A stretch of 64,000 bases of DNA from Brenneria goodwinii (GTDB lineage: Bacteria > Pseudomonadota > Gammaproteobacteria > Enterobacterales > Enterobacteriaceae), in assembly GCF_002291445.1 (NCBI RefSeq), contig NZ_CP014137.1, positions 1,798,001 through 1,862,000 of the forward strand, in the 5' to 3' direction. A program made the position numbers and the translations under genes. The notes beneath the pieces are model-generated. The model worked only from the letters and a program-made list of their open reading frames with translations, ran no database searches and was not told the origin of the DNA. This document shows, in pieces, positions 37,388 to 47,127 of the stretch (position 1 is the first letter of the stretch; each line of letters starts with the position of its first letter).

Positions 37388-38008
37388 TTAGTCCTTCCAA
37401 CTCTCCGACATATAAGAAAAAACCGGCAACTGCCATGACCAGCGAATCGCCGCCAGACGCACGGACAGGCCGATGCTGAAAGAAACCAGCAGATTGATAT
37501 CATGATCCACATTCAACGCCTTCAGCCCCAGATAAAGCAGCGCCACCAGCAGCGACACGCAGGCATAGAGCTCTTTCTTCAATACCATCGGGGTTCGGTT
37601 ACAGAATATATCGCGCAGAATGCCGCCAAAAATCCCCGTCACAATTCCCGCCATAACCACAATCGTGATGGAGTAATTCAGCCCCTGTGCGACATTGCAG
37701 CCAATGATGGTGAAAGCAATCAACCCCATGGCGTCCAGCACCAGAAACAGGCGATGCAAATGATGCATCACGCGCGCAATGACAATAGTAAAGAGGCCGG
37801 CGCCGATCGTGAGATAAATATAACCGGGGTGTTGGGTCCAACCGATGGGATAATGACCAAGCAGGATATCGCGCACCGTACCACCGCCAAGCGCAGTGAT
37901 AAAGGCGATCATGCTAACGCCGAAAATATCCATATTGCGCCGTCCGGCGGCCAGCGCGCCAGACATGCCTTCCGCCGTGATCGCGATCAGATAGATATAA
38001 GTAAGCAC
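37388..38008 (-). CDS. UPF0126/TRIC family membrane protein, likely glycine-related transporter
   Basis: A 206-residue inner membrane protein with seven hydrophobic segments and two repeats of the family signature: ITALGGGTVRDILLG and GIFGGILRDIFCNRTP. Members (YicG, YadS) belong to the trimeric intracellular cation channel superfamily. The tandem glycine riboswitch directly upstream argues that the substrate is glycine or a related amino acid; that is inference. Translation starts at a GTG with AGGA 8 bases upstream. Confidence 0.85.
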   Translation of the reverse strand: MLTYIYLIAITAEGMSGALAAGRRNMDIFGVSMIAFITALGGGTVRDILLGHYPIGWTQHPGYIYLTIGAGLFTIVIARVMHHLHRLFLVLDAMGLIAFTIIGCNVAQGLNYSITIVVMAGIVTGIFGGILRDIFCNRTPMVLKKELYACVSLLVALLYLGLKALNVDHDINLLVSFSIGLSVRLAAIRWSWQLPVFSYMSESWKD

Positions 38009-38030
38009 ACAAGTTTTCCTGTGAAATGTG

Positions 38031-38213
38031 CCCCTCCCTCTGTCCGTTTACCTGAGAGTTTACGCCGCTTACGCCGCTTGCCCCTTCGGTGGGTTGTCGC
38101 AACAACCTCTCTCCAGTTGGCTTGAATGAAATTCGCAGTATGGTGACCTGAGCGATTATGGGAGTTTGCGCCTTCGGCGGAGCGTCAATTGACGCGCTCT
38201 CTCCTGCGAGAAA
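38031..38213 (-). ncRNA. Tandem glycine riboswitch
   Basis: Reading the minus strand, aptamer 1 (about 38213-38128) shows GGAGAGAG, GCCGAAGGCGCAAACTCCC and GCTCAGGTCACC. After a short linker, aptamer 2 (about 38118-38033) shows GGAGAGAGG, CCACCGAAGGGGCAA, AACTCTCAGGTA and GGACAGAGGG. These are the conserved core elements of the glycine (gcvT) motif, twice. The RNA ends about 20 bases before the GTG start of the UPF0126 gene, so it probably controls that gene. Confidence 0.9.
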
Positions 38214-38359
38214 GCGGAGTATACGGGCTTGGCCGTTATCGTTCAACTCATCATCATTGCGTCTTATTTACCCGTCGCCAACAGGTTCCCACTCCGCCGT
38301 GACTCACGACATCGATTTCTGTTACCATCTGGAAACATTTTCATTGAACGGCAGCTAAC

Positions 38360-39166
38360 ATGAAAGTTGTTTCTTTTAATATCAATGGACTGCGGGCGCG
38401 TCCTCATCAGTTGGCCGCAATTATCGAGCAGCACCAGCCAGATGTGATCGGGTTACAGGAAACTAAGGTCCACGACGACATGTTTCCACTGGAAGACGTG
38501 AGCCAATATGGCTATCACGTTTTTTATCACGGGCAAAAAGGCCATTACGGCGTCGCACTGTTGTGCAAAAACCAACCGGTAGCGATTCGCCGCGGTTTTC
38601 CGACCGATGAGGAAGACGCGCAACGGCGAATTATCATGGCGGATTTTGCCACAGAACAGGGTACGCTGACGGTGGTGAACGGCTATTTTCCCCAGGGAGA
38701 AAGTCGCGACCACCCGGTGAAGTTTCCCGCCAAAACGCGCTTTTATCAGGATCTGCAAAACTATATTGAGCAGCACCATGCTACCGCCCAACCGCTGATC
38801 GTTATGGGCGATCTGAACATCAGCCCGACCGACCTTGATATCGGTATTGGCGAAGACAACCGCAAGCGCTGGCTGCGTACGGGAAAATGTTCGTTCCTGC
38901 CGGAAGAGCGTGAGTGGCTGGCCCGTCTGCAGGCCTGGGGGCTAACCGATACGTTCCGTGCGGCCAACCCTGACTGCAACGACCGTTTTTCATGGTTTGA
39001 CTATCGTTCCAGCGGTTTTGATACCAATCGCGGGCTGCGTATCGATTTGATACTGGCGAGTCAACCGCTGGCCGAACGCTGTACCGGCACCGGCATCGAC
39101 TATGATATTCGGGCGATGGAAAAACCGTCCGATCATGCGCCGATCTGGGCGGAGTTCGCTTTATAG
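38360..39166 (+). CDS. xthA: Exonuclease III
   Basis: The main AP endonuclease and 3'-repair exonuclease of base excision repair. The 268 residues contain all family signatures: FNINGLRAR, LQETKVHDD with the metal-binding Glu, NGYFPQGE, GDLNISPTD, RIDLILAS and the C-terminal KPSDHAPIWAEF with the catalytic Asp-His pair. It diverges from the riboswitch-controlled gene. An unusually long hairpin follows. Confidence 0.97.
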   Translation: MKVVSFNINGLRARPHQLAAIIEQHQPDVIGLQETKVHDDMFPLEDVSQYGYHVFYHGQKGHYGVALLCKNQPVAIRRGFPTDEEDAQRRIIMADFATEQGTLTVVNGYFPQGESRDHPVKFPAKTRFYQDLQNYIEQHHATAQPLIVMGDLNISPTDLDIGIGEDNRKRWLRTGKCSFLPEEREWLARLQAWGLTDTFRAANPDCNDRFSWFDYRSSGFDTNRGLRIDLILASQPLAERCTGTGIDYDIRAMEKPSDHAPIWAEFAL

Positions 39167-39226
39167 ATAAAAAAGCGCCGGAAGCGATTTTAAACGCCGT
39201 TTGCGGCGCGCATCCGTCATAGAAAC

Positions 39227-39258
39227 ACGCCGTGGCGACTCAGCTGTCGCCACGGCGT
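39227..39258. terminator. Long hairpin between xthA and ynjH
   Basis: A perfect 13-bp stem, ACGCCGTGGCGAC (39227-39239) paired with GTCGCCACGGCGT (39246-39258), with a 6-base loop. It lies between convergent genes and can serve both strands, although neither side has a long T-tract. Confidence 0.65.
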
Positions 39259-39286
39259 CTTATGGTCTACCCGCCGGCATTTTGCA

Positions 39287-39577
39287 TTACTGTTTGATCG
39301 GCTGCCAAATCAGATCGTTCGTTCCCAGCGTCTGTTTATCTCGAACACACTGCAGGATCACGCTCTCTACTTTCAACACGGCGCCTTCCGAATAGTTACG
39401 GTTCTCATAGACGCAACAGCGAATACATTGATTATTTCGTTCACGCGCGGCGGAACCCGCATTCCACACCTCAGCAGGAACCGGCACCACAATATCCGTC
39501 CCGCTACGGCTCGCCGTCGCCACCGATGGCAATACCAACACGGCGGCGGCAATAAACCAGGAAACTAACGACCTCAT
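39287..39577 (-). CDS. ynjH: YnjH family (DUF1496) exported protein
   Basis: A 96-residue protein with a signal peptide (cleavage near ATA-SRSG) and conserved cysteines in CIRCCVYENRNYSEGAV and ILQCVRDKQTLGTNDLIW, the DUF1496 pattern. The function is unknown. Its ATG overlaps the topB stop by 4 bases, implying co-translation with topoisomerase III, an unexplained pairing also near topB in E. coli. Confidence 0.85.
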   Translation of the reverse strand: MRSLVSWFIAAAVLVLPSVATASRSGTDIVVPVPAEVWNAGSAARERNNQCIRCCVYENRNYSEGAVLKVESVILQCVRDKQTLGTNDLIWQPIKQ

Positions 39578-41496
39578 GGATTCTGCTCCTTTACTTTGGG
39601 CTGGGTTTTACGCCGTTTTTTACTGCTCACCTGCGGCGCGGCAATACCTTTGAAAGCGCTCACGGCCCGGTTCTGTCTGGCCTGATGAATCAGTTCCTGT
39701 AACGAATGCGTCAACGGCTGCATGAAATCCTGGTAACGGCATTTCTTTTCGCTGATTTGCGTCAGCGTCGCTTCCCAATGCGCCGTCATATCCGGATGCG
39801 CAGCCATATCCGGCAGAGAATGGATCAACGCCCGCCCCGCTTCGCTGGCATGGATATAACGCCCTTTCTTAAACAGGAATGTACGCTTGAACAATAACTC
39901 GATAATCCCCGCGCGCGTCGCTTCCGTACCTAAACCATCGGTTGCCCGCAGGATTTTCTTTAGTGCTTTATCCTGAACAAAGCGCGCGATACCGGTCATT
40001 GCCGACAGCAAGGTGGCATCGGTAAACGGTCGCGGAGGTTGTGTTTGCCGCTCGATCACCTCACCGCGTTCGCACAATAACTCATCGCCTTTGGCGACGA
40101 TCGGCAACGGCGTACCCTCATTCTCTTCGTCACGCTCTTTTCCCCCCAGCAGCGTGCGCCAGCCGGCTTCGGCCAGAAATCGGGCTTTGGCGACAAATTT
40201 TCCGCCAGCGATATCCAAATCGATCACGCACTTGCGGAACACCGCGTCCGGGCAAAACTGCATGATGTACTGACGGGCAATCAGCCCATACACCTTTTGC
40301 TCGTTATCAGACAGCGCCGCGCTTGAACTGCGCGCCGTAGGGATAATAGCATGGTGGGCATCGACTTTACTGTCATCCCAGCAGCGGTTGCGCCGTTCGA
40401 TATCCATGACCGGCTGAGGCAAAAGGTCCGGCTGATGCACAGAGATCGCATTCAATACCGCCTGACGCCCGGCAAAATGCTCTTCCGGCAGATAACGGCT
40501 ATCAGAACGCGGATAAGTAATCAACTTGTGGGTTTCATAGAGCTTCTGGCAAATATCCAGCACCTGCTGGGCGCTGAGTCCGAACCGTTTGGCGGCTTCA
40601 ATCTGCAACGTCGATAACGAATAAGGCAGCGGCGCCGTTTCTGATTCCCGTTTATCATTATAGCCAGTGACGAAAGCGGGCTGACCATCGATCCGTTTGA
40701 CGACGTGCTCCGCCAAAGATCGATGTAACAAGCGCCCTTCTTCATCCTGATAAGGCTCACAGGATTCGCTGGGTTGCCAAAGCGCAACAAAACGCTCGCC
40801 GGTGGGCGTGAGGATGTGGGCTTTCACCTCGAAATAATCTTTAGGAACAAAATTTTCGATCTCTTCGTCACGGCGCACCACCAGCCCCAGCACCGGCGTT
40901 TGCACCCGGCCGACCGACAGAACGCCATCATAGCCCGCATTACGCCCCAACAGCGTATAGGCGCGCGTCATATTGATGCCATACAACCAATCGGCGCGGG
41001 AACGCGCCAGCGCAGAGACGCACAGCGGAATAAACTCCCTGTTTTCGCGCAGTCTTGAAACCGCGCGTTCTACCGCCTGGGGATTCAAATCGTTAACCAA
41101 ACAGCGCCGCACCTGATGACGTTTTTCTTCCGGCAACGCCAGATATTCCAACACCTCGTCAACCAACAGTTGCCCTTCACGATCGGGGTCGCCCGCATGA
41201 ATGATCTCACTGGCGTCCGCCAACAGTTTTTTGATGGTATTGAGTTGTTTACTGACCGAGGGACGGGGCTGAAGCAACCATTTCTGTGGAATAATGGGCA
41301 AATCGGCCAACGACCAGCGCGCATAACGCGCATCATAAACATCGGGTTGCGCCTGTTCGAGCAAATGTCCGACGCACCATGTCACCACATCGTTCTGGCC
41401 ACAGGCGATAAAACCGTCGCCGCGGCGATGCGGTTTAGGCAGCACATCCGCGATCGCCCGCGCCAGACTGGGCTTTTCGGCAATAAAAAGTCGCAT
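39574..41496 (-). CDS. topB: DNA topoisomerase III
   Basis: A type IA topoisomerase that decatenates DNA with RecQ. The TOPRIM acidic residues lie in FIAEKPSLARAIA and HAGDPDREGQLLVDEVL. The catalytic tyrosine is Tyr328 in ITYPRSDSRYLP, the same position as in E. coli. The 640 residues are close to the E. coli 653. A basic C-terminal tail (KKRRKTQPKVK) follows the core. Downstream it overlaps ynjH. Confidence 0.97.
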   Translation of the reverse strand: MRLFIAEKPSLARAIADVLPKPHRRGDGFIACGQNDVVTWCVGHLLEQAQPDVYDARYARWSLADLPIIPQKWLLQPRPSVSKQLNTIKKLLADASEIIHAGDPDREGQLLVDEVLEYLALPEEKRHQVRRCLVNDLNPQAVERAVSRLRENREFIPLCVSALARSRADWLYGINMTRAYTLLGRNAGYDGVLSVGRVQTPVLGLVVRRDEEIENFVPKDYFEVKAHILTPTGERFVALWQPSESCEPYQDEEGRLLHRSLAEHVVKRIDGQPAFVTGYNDKRESETAPLPYSLSTLQIEAAKRFGLSAQQVLDICQKLYETHKLITYPRSDSRYLPEEHFAGRQAVLNAISVHQPDLLPQPVMDIERRNRCWDDSKVDAHHAIIPTARSSSAALSDNEQKVYGLIARQYIMQFCPDAVFRKCVIDLDIAGGKFVAKARFLAEAGWRTLLGGKERDEENEGTPLPIVAKGDELLCERGEVIERQTQPPRPFTDATLLSAMTGIARFVQDKALKKILRATDGLGTEATRAGIIELLFKRTFLFKKGRYIHASEAGRALIHSLPDMAAHPDMTAHWEATLTQISEKKCRYQDFMQPLTHSLQELIHQARQNRAVSAFKGIAAPQVSSKKRRKTQPKVKEQNP

Positions 41497-41592
41497 TACG
41501 TACCATTGCGCGCAAAGATCGTTTCCCCGCAGCCGTGGTGTAAAACACGCGGCAAATGCACAGGGAAACGAAAACTTTTCAACTGGCGCTTA

Positions 41593-42144
41593 TCAGAAAT
41601 AATGGACAAATTTTTCAGCATCGAGCGGCGTCACCGTGGTTGACGCTTTCAGTTGCGGCGTACCCAAGTAGAGGAAACCGACGATCTCATCCTGTTCGCG
41701 GCAATTAAAGGCTGCGCGTACCCGTGGGTTGTGCGTCCAGGCGCCGCTACGCCAGATACCGTTAAAACCCTGGGCTAACGCGGCCATCTGCATCGCCTGA
41801 ACGGCACAGCCGGCGGAAACGACCTGCTCCCAGCGGGGCACCTTCGGATTGTCTGCGCAATGCGCCACCACCGTAATAATCAGCGGTGCGCGAAACGGCG
41901 CCTGCCGGGCTTTCTCTATCCCGGCTTCGTCCAGACCTTCCTGTTCCGCCGCTTCAGTAAGCAGCGCGCTAAAGCGCGCCAGCCCTTCATTTTCAATCAC
42001 AAAGAACCGCCAGGGCTGTAGAGTCCCGTGATCGGGAGCACGCATGCCAGCGTGAATAATATTGTTCAACGCCTCACCTGAAGGTGCCGGTGCCGTCAGG
42101 CGTGAAGCCGAACGACGATTAAGCAACAGTTCGAGAGCATCCAT
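41593..42144 (-). CDS. ydjA: Nitroreductase family protein YdjA
   Basis: A minimal FMN-binding nitroreductase of 183 residues. RRSASRL near the N-terminus contacts FMN phosphate, APDHGTLQPWRFF forms the FMN pocket, and GIWRSGAWTHNPRVR is characteristic of YdjA. In E. coli selD lies between topB and ydjA, but here the two are only about 100 bases apart with no selD. Confidence 0.94.
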   Translation of the reverse strand: MDALELLLNRRSASRLTAPAPSGEALNNIIHAGMRAPDHGTLQPWRFFVIENEGLARFSALLTEAAEQEGLDEAGIEKARQAPFRAPLIITVVAHCADNPKVPRWEQVVSAGCAVQAMQMAALAQGFNGIWRSGAWTHNPRVRAAFNCREQDEIVGFLYLGTPQLKASTTVTPLDAEKFVHYF

Positions 42145-42334
42145 CGCACATCTCCTGTATTACAATGTGATTTCTGTGGTAAGACACAATGCGCGCCACG
42201 GTAGCATAAGTAGAAGTTTTGTTACAAGATAGCCCCACCCAAGAGCCATCTGGGGATGATTTAATGCTGACTTTTTCCTATCCGCTTATTAGGATATTAA
42301 AATAATAAGCTGTTTTCCCGTTTCCGGAGATACC

Positions 42335-44185
42335 ATGCGCACATTGTGGCGAATTTTTAGCGGCCTTTTTAAGTGGACCTGGCGCCTGCTTAATTTTATC
42401 AGAGAATTTATTCTCAATATTTTTCTTATCGCGCTCATTCTGATTGGCGTCGGGATTTACACACAATTTAGCAGCACGCCAGCAGAAGTCACTCGCGGCG
42501 CATTGTTGGTTGATCTAACGGGCGTCGTGGTCGATCAGCCGTCGATGAACAATAAATTACGTCAGTTGGGACGTGAATTTTTCGGCGCATCCAGCAACCG
42601 GCGACAGGAAAACTCCCTGTTTGATATTGTCGATAGCATCCGCCAGGCCAAGACCGATAATAATATTACCGGCATCGTGCTGGATTTGAGCGATTTTTCA
42701 GGAGCGGATCAGCCATCCTTGCAATATATCGGCAAGTCTCTGCGGGAATTCCGCGACAGCGGTAAACCCATCTATGCCGTAGGCGATAGCTATAGTCAGG
42801 CGCAGTATTATCTGGCCAGCTTCGCCAACTCGATCGCGCTGACGCCTCAGGGAGAGGTGGATCTCCATGGTTTGGCCACTAATAACCTCTACTTCAAGTC
42901 ACTGTTGGATAAACTGAAAGTCACCACCCATATTTTCAGAGTGGGAACTTATAAATCCGCGGTAGAACCTTACCTGCGCGATGATCTGTCGCCAGAAGCC
43001 AGAGAGGCTGACAGCCGCTGGATTAATGCCCTCTGGCAGCAATATCTGGGTACCGTCGCGGCTAACCGGCAGATAACGCCGGAACAGTTGTTCCCTGGCG
43101 CGGCCGGTATCATTGCGGGCTTACAAGCAGTCCAGGGCGACACCGCCCGCTACGCGCTGCAAAACAAGCTGGTGGATGAAGTCGCTTCCCGCACTGTTAT
43201 CGAACAAACGCTGATCAAAGCCTTTGGCTGGAATGACAAAGCCAATAACTTCAACTTCACCAGTATTTACGACTATCAGCCGAAACCCCCGGCGCAAAAC
43301 AATAATCAAATAGCCGTGGTTTTTGCCAATGGCGCGATCATTGACGGTCAGGAAACGCCCGGAATGGTAGGCGGCGATACCACCGCCGCCCAGATCCGCG
43401 AAGCGCGTCTCGATCCGAAAGTCAAAGCCGTGATCCTGCGCGTCAACAGCCCTGGCGGAAGCGTGTCGGCATCGGAAATGATCCGTTCGGAACTGATGGC
43501 CGTCCGTCTTGCGGGCAAGCCGGTGGTGGTTTCAATGGGCGGTATGGCGGCATCCGGCGGCTACTGGATTTCAACGCCGGCGAACGCCATTATCTCCAGC
43601 CCAAGCACGCTAACCGGTTCCATCGGTATCTTTGGCGTGATCAATACGTTTGAAAACTCACTGGAAAGTATTGGCGTACACACCGATGGCGTTGCCACCT
43701 CGCCGCTGGCCGATCTGGCGATGACAAAATCGTTATCGCCGGAATTCAGCCAAATGGTGCAGTTGAGTATCGAACGCGGGTATAAGAACTTTATCGACAT
43801 CGTTGCCCAGGCGCGTAAAAAAACGCCGGAGCAAATCGATCAGATTGCCCAGGGACATGTCTGGATCGGTAGCGATGCGAAAGAAAATGGCTTGGTCGAC
43901 CAGTTAGGCGATTTTGACGACGCGGTGAAGAAAGCCGCCGAGCTGGCCAAACTGGGTCAATATCAGCTTAGCTGGTTCGCGGAGCAACCCAGCCTGTTCG
44001 ATGCCATGATGAACCAAATCAACGCATCGGTTTATGCCTGGTTGCCTACCGCCGTTCAGTCGATGCTGCCGGCTCCCGTCGCGCAGTTGACCAACGCGAT
44101 ACACGCGCAGCCTTCCATCATGAATAACCTCAACGATCCGCAGCACCGGTATGCGCTGTGCCTCACCTGCGGCGAGATCCGGTAA
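42335..44185 (+). CDS. sppA: Signal peptide peptidase SppA (protease IV)
   Basis: A 616-residue inner membrane serine protease that degrades cleaved signal peptides. An N-terminal transmembrane anchor lies at about 26-48, followed by two tandem S49 domains. The catalytic dyad is split as in E. coli: Lys207 in GTYKSAVEP of the first domain and Ser407 in GMAASGGYW of the second. It diverges from ydjA and is followed by ansA. Confidence 0.96.
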   Translation: MRTLWRIFSGLFKWTWRLLNFIREFILNIFLIALILIGVGIYTQFSSTPAEVTRGALLVDLTGVVVDQPSMNNKLRQLGREFFGASSNRRQENSLFDIVDSIRQAKTDNNITGIVLDLSDFSGADQPSLQYIGKSLREFRDSGKPIYAVGDSYSQAQYYLASFANSIALTPQGEVDLHGLATNNLYFKSLLDKLKVTTHIFRVGTYKSAVEPYLRDDLSPEAREADSRWINALWQQYLGTVAANRQITPEQLFPGAAGIIAGLQAVQGDTARYALQNKLVDEVASRTVIEQTLIKAFGWNDKANNFNFTSIYDYQPKPPAQNNNQIAVVFANGAIIDGQETPGMVGGDTTAAQIREARLDPKVKAVILRVNSPGGSVSASEMIRSELMAVRLAGKPVVVSMGGMAASGGYWISTPANAIISSPSTLTGSIGIFGVINTFENSLESIGVHTDGVATSPLADLAMTKSLSPEFSQMVQLSIERGYKNFIDIVAQARKKTPEQIDQIAQGHVWIGSDAKENGLVDQLGDFDDAVKKAAELAKLGQYQLSWFAEQPSLFDAMMNQINASVYAWLPTAVQSMLPAPVAQLTNAIHAQPSIMNNLNDPQHRYALCLTCGEIR

Positions 44186-44293
44186 AACCAAAACCGTACA
44201 GCCCGGCATTCCCTTTCCTGTGGGTAACATGCCGGGCTGTCTTTCCTCCTAGTAATCTCTATAATCCTGCTTTTACCCTGATTAACATCACCC

Positions 44294-45313
44294 ATGCAGA
44301 AAAAGTCTATCTACGTTGCCTATACGGGCGGCACCATCGGGATGCAGCGCTCCGCTAACGGCTATATTCCCGTCTCCGGGCACTTGCAGCAACAACTGGC
44401 GCAAATGCCGGAATTCCATCGTGCTGAAATGCCGGCATTCACCATTCATGAATACTCGCCGTTGATCGATTCTTCCGATATGACGCCGGCCGACTGGCAG
44501 GCTATCGCCGACGATATTCAACAGCATTATGATGAGTACGATGGCTTTGTCATTTTGCATGGCACCGACACCATGGCCTTTACCGCATCGGCATTATCTT
44601 TCATGCTGGAAAACCTGTCTAAGCCGGTAATTGTGACCGGGTCACAAATACCTCTCGCCGAATTACGCTCGGACGGGCAAACCAACCTGCTTAATGCGCT
44701 GTATGTCGCCGCCAATCACCCGATTAATGAAGTCACCCTATTCTTCAACAATAAACTTCTGCGCGGCAACCGAACCACCAAAGCCCATGCCGATGGCTTT
44801 GATGCCTTCGCATCGCCCAATTATCCGCCCTTGTTGGAGGCCGGTATTCATATTCGCCGCCTGGCGCCATCGTCGGCATGTGAGAATTGCCCGCCATTGC
44901 AGGTAAACAACATTACGCCGCAGCCTATCGGGGTAATTACGATTTATCCGGGTATCTCTGCGGATGTGGTGCGCAACTTTCTGCGTCAGCCGGTGAAGGC
45001 GCTGATCTTACGTTCTTACGGCGTAGGCAACGCGCCTCAGAGTCCTGGCTTGCTGAATGAGTTGCGTCAAGCATCGGAACGCGGCATCGTGGTGGTTAAT
45101 TTGACGCAGTGCATCTCCGGCCGGGTGAATATGGGCGGCTACGCCACCGGTAATGCGTTAGCTCAGGCTGGCGTAATCAGCGGTTTCGATATGACCGTCG
45201 AAGCCACGCTGACTAAATTGCACTACCTACTGAGTCAGCAAACGCTTGACCCCAACCAGATCAGGCAGCTAATGCAGCAAAATCTGCGCGGCGAGTTAAG
45301 CGATAAAGACTAA
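44294..45313 (+). CDS. ansA: Cytoplasmic L-asparaginase I
   Basis: Hydrolyses asparagine to aspartate and ammonia in the cytoplasm. The catalytic threonines are in YTGGTIGM at residues 10-17 and in LHGTDTMAF near residue 90. A third signature is VTGSQIPLAELRSDG. There is no signal peptide, which separates it from periplasmic AnsB. The 339 residues are normal (E. coli 338). pncA follows after about 20 bases in a probable operon. Confidence 0.97.
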   Translation: MQKKSIYVAYTGGTIGMQRSANGYIPVSGHLQQQLAQMPEFHRAEMPAFTIHEYSPLIDSSDMTPADWQAIADDIQQHYDEYDGFVILHGTDTMAFTASALSFMLENLSKPVIVTGSQIPLAELRSDGQTNLLNALYVAANHPINEVTLFFNNKLLRGNRTTKAHADGFDAFASPNYPPLLEAGIHIRRLAPSSACENCPPLQVNNITPQPIGVITIYPGISADVVRNFLRQPVKALILRSYGVGNAPQSPGLLNELRQASERGIVVVNLTQCISGRVNMGGYATGNALAQAGVISGFDMTVEATLTKLHYLLSQQTLDPNQIRQLMQQNLRGELSDKD

Positions 45314-45332
45314 ATTAATGACGGGGGCTTCC

Positions 45333-45974
45333 ATGAACAGAGCGTTGTTATTGATTGATTTGCAAAATGACTTCTGCCCTGGCGGCGCATTGGCGGTTAG
45401 CGAAGGCGACCGCGTAATCGAAGTAGCAAATCGCGCGATTGCAGCCTGTGCCGCGGCGAATGTCGCGGTCATCGCCAGCCAGGACTGGCATCCGGCCAAT
45501 CATGGCAGCTTTGCCGTCAACGCCAACGCGCCGGTAGGTGAAATCGGCGAGCTTGATGGGCTGCCCCAGGTTTGGTGGCCCGTTCATTGCGTCCAGAATC
45601 AACCGGGCGCCCAGTTTCATCCGGCGCTGAATCAGCAAGCGATTGACTGGGTGGTACGCAAAGGCACTCAAGCCAACATTGATAGCTATAGCGCATTCTT
45701 TGATAACGGTCATCGGGCTAAAACCGATCTGGATGACTGGTTGCGGGCTCATGGCGTCACGCATTTGACCGTAATGGGCATCGCAACGGACTACTGCGTT
45801 AAATTCAGCGTGCTGGACGCCCTCGCGCTGGGCTACAAAACGGATGTGCTGGTGGAAGGATGCCGCGGCGTCAATCTTAATCCGCAAGATAGCCGGACAG
45901 CGCTGCAGGAGATGCAGCGCCAAGGCGCGAATCTGATCGATTTAGACACCTTCACTGCCGAGCTGCCCACGTAA
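45333..45974 (+). CDS. pncA: Nicotinamidase
   Basis: Converts nicotinamide to nicotinic acid in NAD salvage and activates pyrazinamide. The catalytic Asp is in LLIDLQNDF, the metal ligands are in SQDWHPANH, and the nucleophile Cys is in GIATDYCVKFS. The ATG at 45333 has GGGGG at good spacing and gives 213 residues, the E. coli length; the frame opens five codons earlier. It is co-directional with ansA. Confidence 0.96.
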   Translation: MNRALLLIDLQNDFCPGGALAVSEGDRVIEVANRAIAACAAANVAVIASQDWHPANHGSFAVNANAPVGEIGELDGLPQVWWPVHCVQNQPGAQFHPALNQQAIDWVVRKGTQANIDSYSAFFDNGHRAKTDLDDWLRAHGVTHLTVMGIATDYCVKFSVLDALALGYKTDVLVEGCRGVNLNPQDSRTALQEMQRQGANLIDLDTFTAELPT

Positions 45975-46010
45975 CCGGGTCGTGGTTTACTCGTGGGGAT
46001 CCTGCAAAAC

Positions 46011-46283
46011 TCACCTTGGATAGAGACGCGCAATCGCGGGTTCACTGAACTGTTGCTTCAGTTCCTGCTTGCTTTTCATGACGATTTCCCCGTCAGGACC
46101 GATGGTCATATGTTCCGCCTGTTTATTGTGGCGCGATTGCCACAGCATCACCATTTGCAGGCAATTCTCTTTCTGTTCCGCGGATAAAGAGACGCCGTCC
46201 GGCCATTTGCCTAATTCTACAGCGGTCGCCAACCGCTGGTAGATTTCCGGCGTCATGGCATCGATCAAATCATCAAGTTGCAT
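46011..46283 (-). CDS. yeaC: YeaC family (DUF1315) protein
   Basis: A 90-residue soluble protein starting MQLDDLIDAMTPEIYQRL, with GKWPDGVSLSAEQKENCLQ, matching E. coli YeaC. The function is unknown. It follows msrB on the same strand, as in E. coli. Confidence 0.9.
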   Translation of the reverse strand: MQLDDLIDAMTPEIYQRLATAVELGKWPDGVSLSAEQKENCLQMVMLWQSRHNKQAEHMTIGPDGEIVMKSKQELKQQFSEPAIARLYPR

Positions 46284-46365
46284 CGCCTATTCCCGCCCGT
46301 ATTGCTGAAACGTTTAAGCTAATCATTAACCAACAAAATCAATATAGTTAGACCAGCGGTCCCAG

Positions 46366-46788
46366 TCAGCCATCAACCCGCTTGCCATCATCGGCGTCGA
46401 TAAAGCTTAATGACGCGGAATTAACGCAGTAACGCTCACCGGTAGTCTGCTGCGGTCCGTCGGGAAAAACGTGTCCCAAATGCGCATCGCAGTTGCCGCA
46501 GCGGATCTCGATACGGTGCATATGGTGAGAATCATCGTCGATATAGCGAACGGCGTCAGGGGATACCGGCTGGTCGAAACTTGGCCAGCCACATCCGGAG
46601 TCAAATTTGTTGGCCGAATAGAACAACGGTTTCTGGCAGCACAGGCAGTGATAGATGCCAGTACGCTTGTTATGCAGCAGCTTGCCGGAATATGGGGGTT
46701 CCGTGCCTCTTTGCTGAGTCACATAACGTTGTATTTCTGTCAATTCAGTCGAATCTGAAGAGGACTGCTGAGAGTGTTTGTTAGCCAT
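46366..46788 (-). CDS. msrB: Peptide methionine (R)-S-oxide reductase
   Basis: MsrB reduces the R-epimer of methionine sulfoxide in proteins. Zinc is bound by two CxxC pairs (CLCCQKP region and CGNCDAH), and the catalytic Cys is in RYCVNSASL. The 140 residues match E. coli (137). It diverges from gapA. Confidence 0.96.
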   Translation of the reverse strand: MANKHSQQSSSDSTELTEIQRYVTQQRGTEPPYSGKLLHNKRTGIYHCLCCQKPLFYSANKFDSGCGWPSFDQPVSPDAVRYIDDDSHHMHRIEIRCGNCDAHLGHVFPDGPQQTTGERYCVNSASLSFIDADDGKRVDG

Positions 46789-47127
46789 AGGAGTCTCGTG
46801 GAAAGCAACATCACCAAACCATTCATGAATAATAACAAAAAATTAACAACTTTACAGGCCATTTTAGCTTAATATAATGTCAGTGGACAGGATGAGCATT
46901 TAATTGTGACATTAATCACAATTTTAGACGGAATGGGCTTTATATGATTCAGACAGCGCTACATCCGTCTTAAATGTTCTTTATTTACAGCTTAGGTGGA
47001 ATTTCGTGCAAAGGTTAGTCATAGGATTGACTTACAGCAACTATTGACACGATTCCGCTTGACGCTCAGCAAGGTTTTTGTAATTTTACAACCAACCTTT
47101 ATTCACTAACCAAATCTGGTGGAATAT
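46789..47127 (+). promoter_or_regulatory. gapA upstream region with promoter
   Basis: A gene-free stretch between divergent msrB and gapA. A good candidate promoter has -35 TTGACG (47059-47064), a 16-base spacer and -10 TAATTT (47081-47086) with an extended TG; TTGACA at 47044-47049 may serve a second start. E. coli gapA likewise uses several promoters. Confidence 0.55.
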
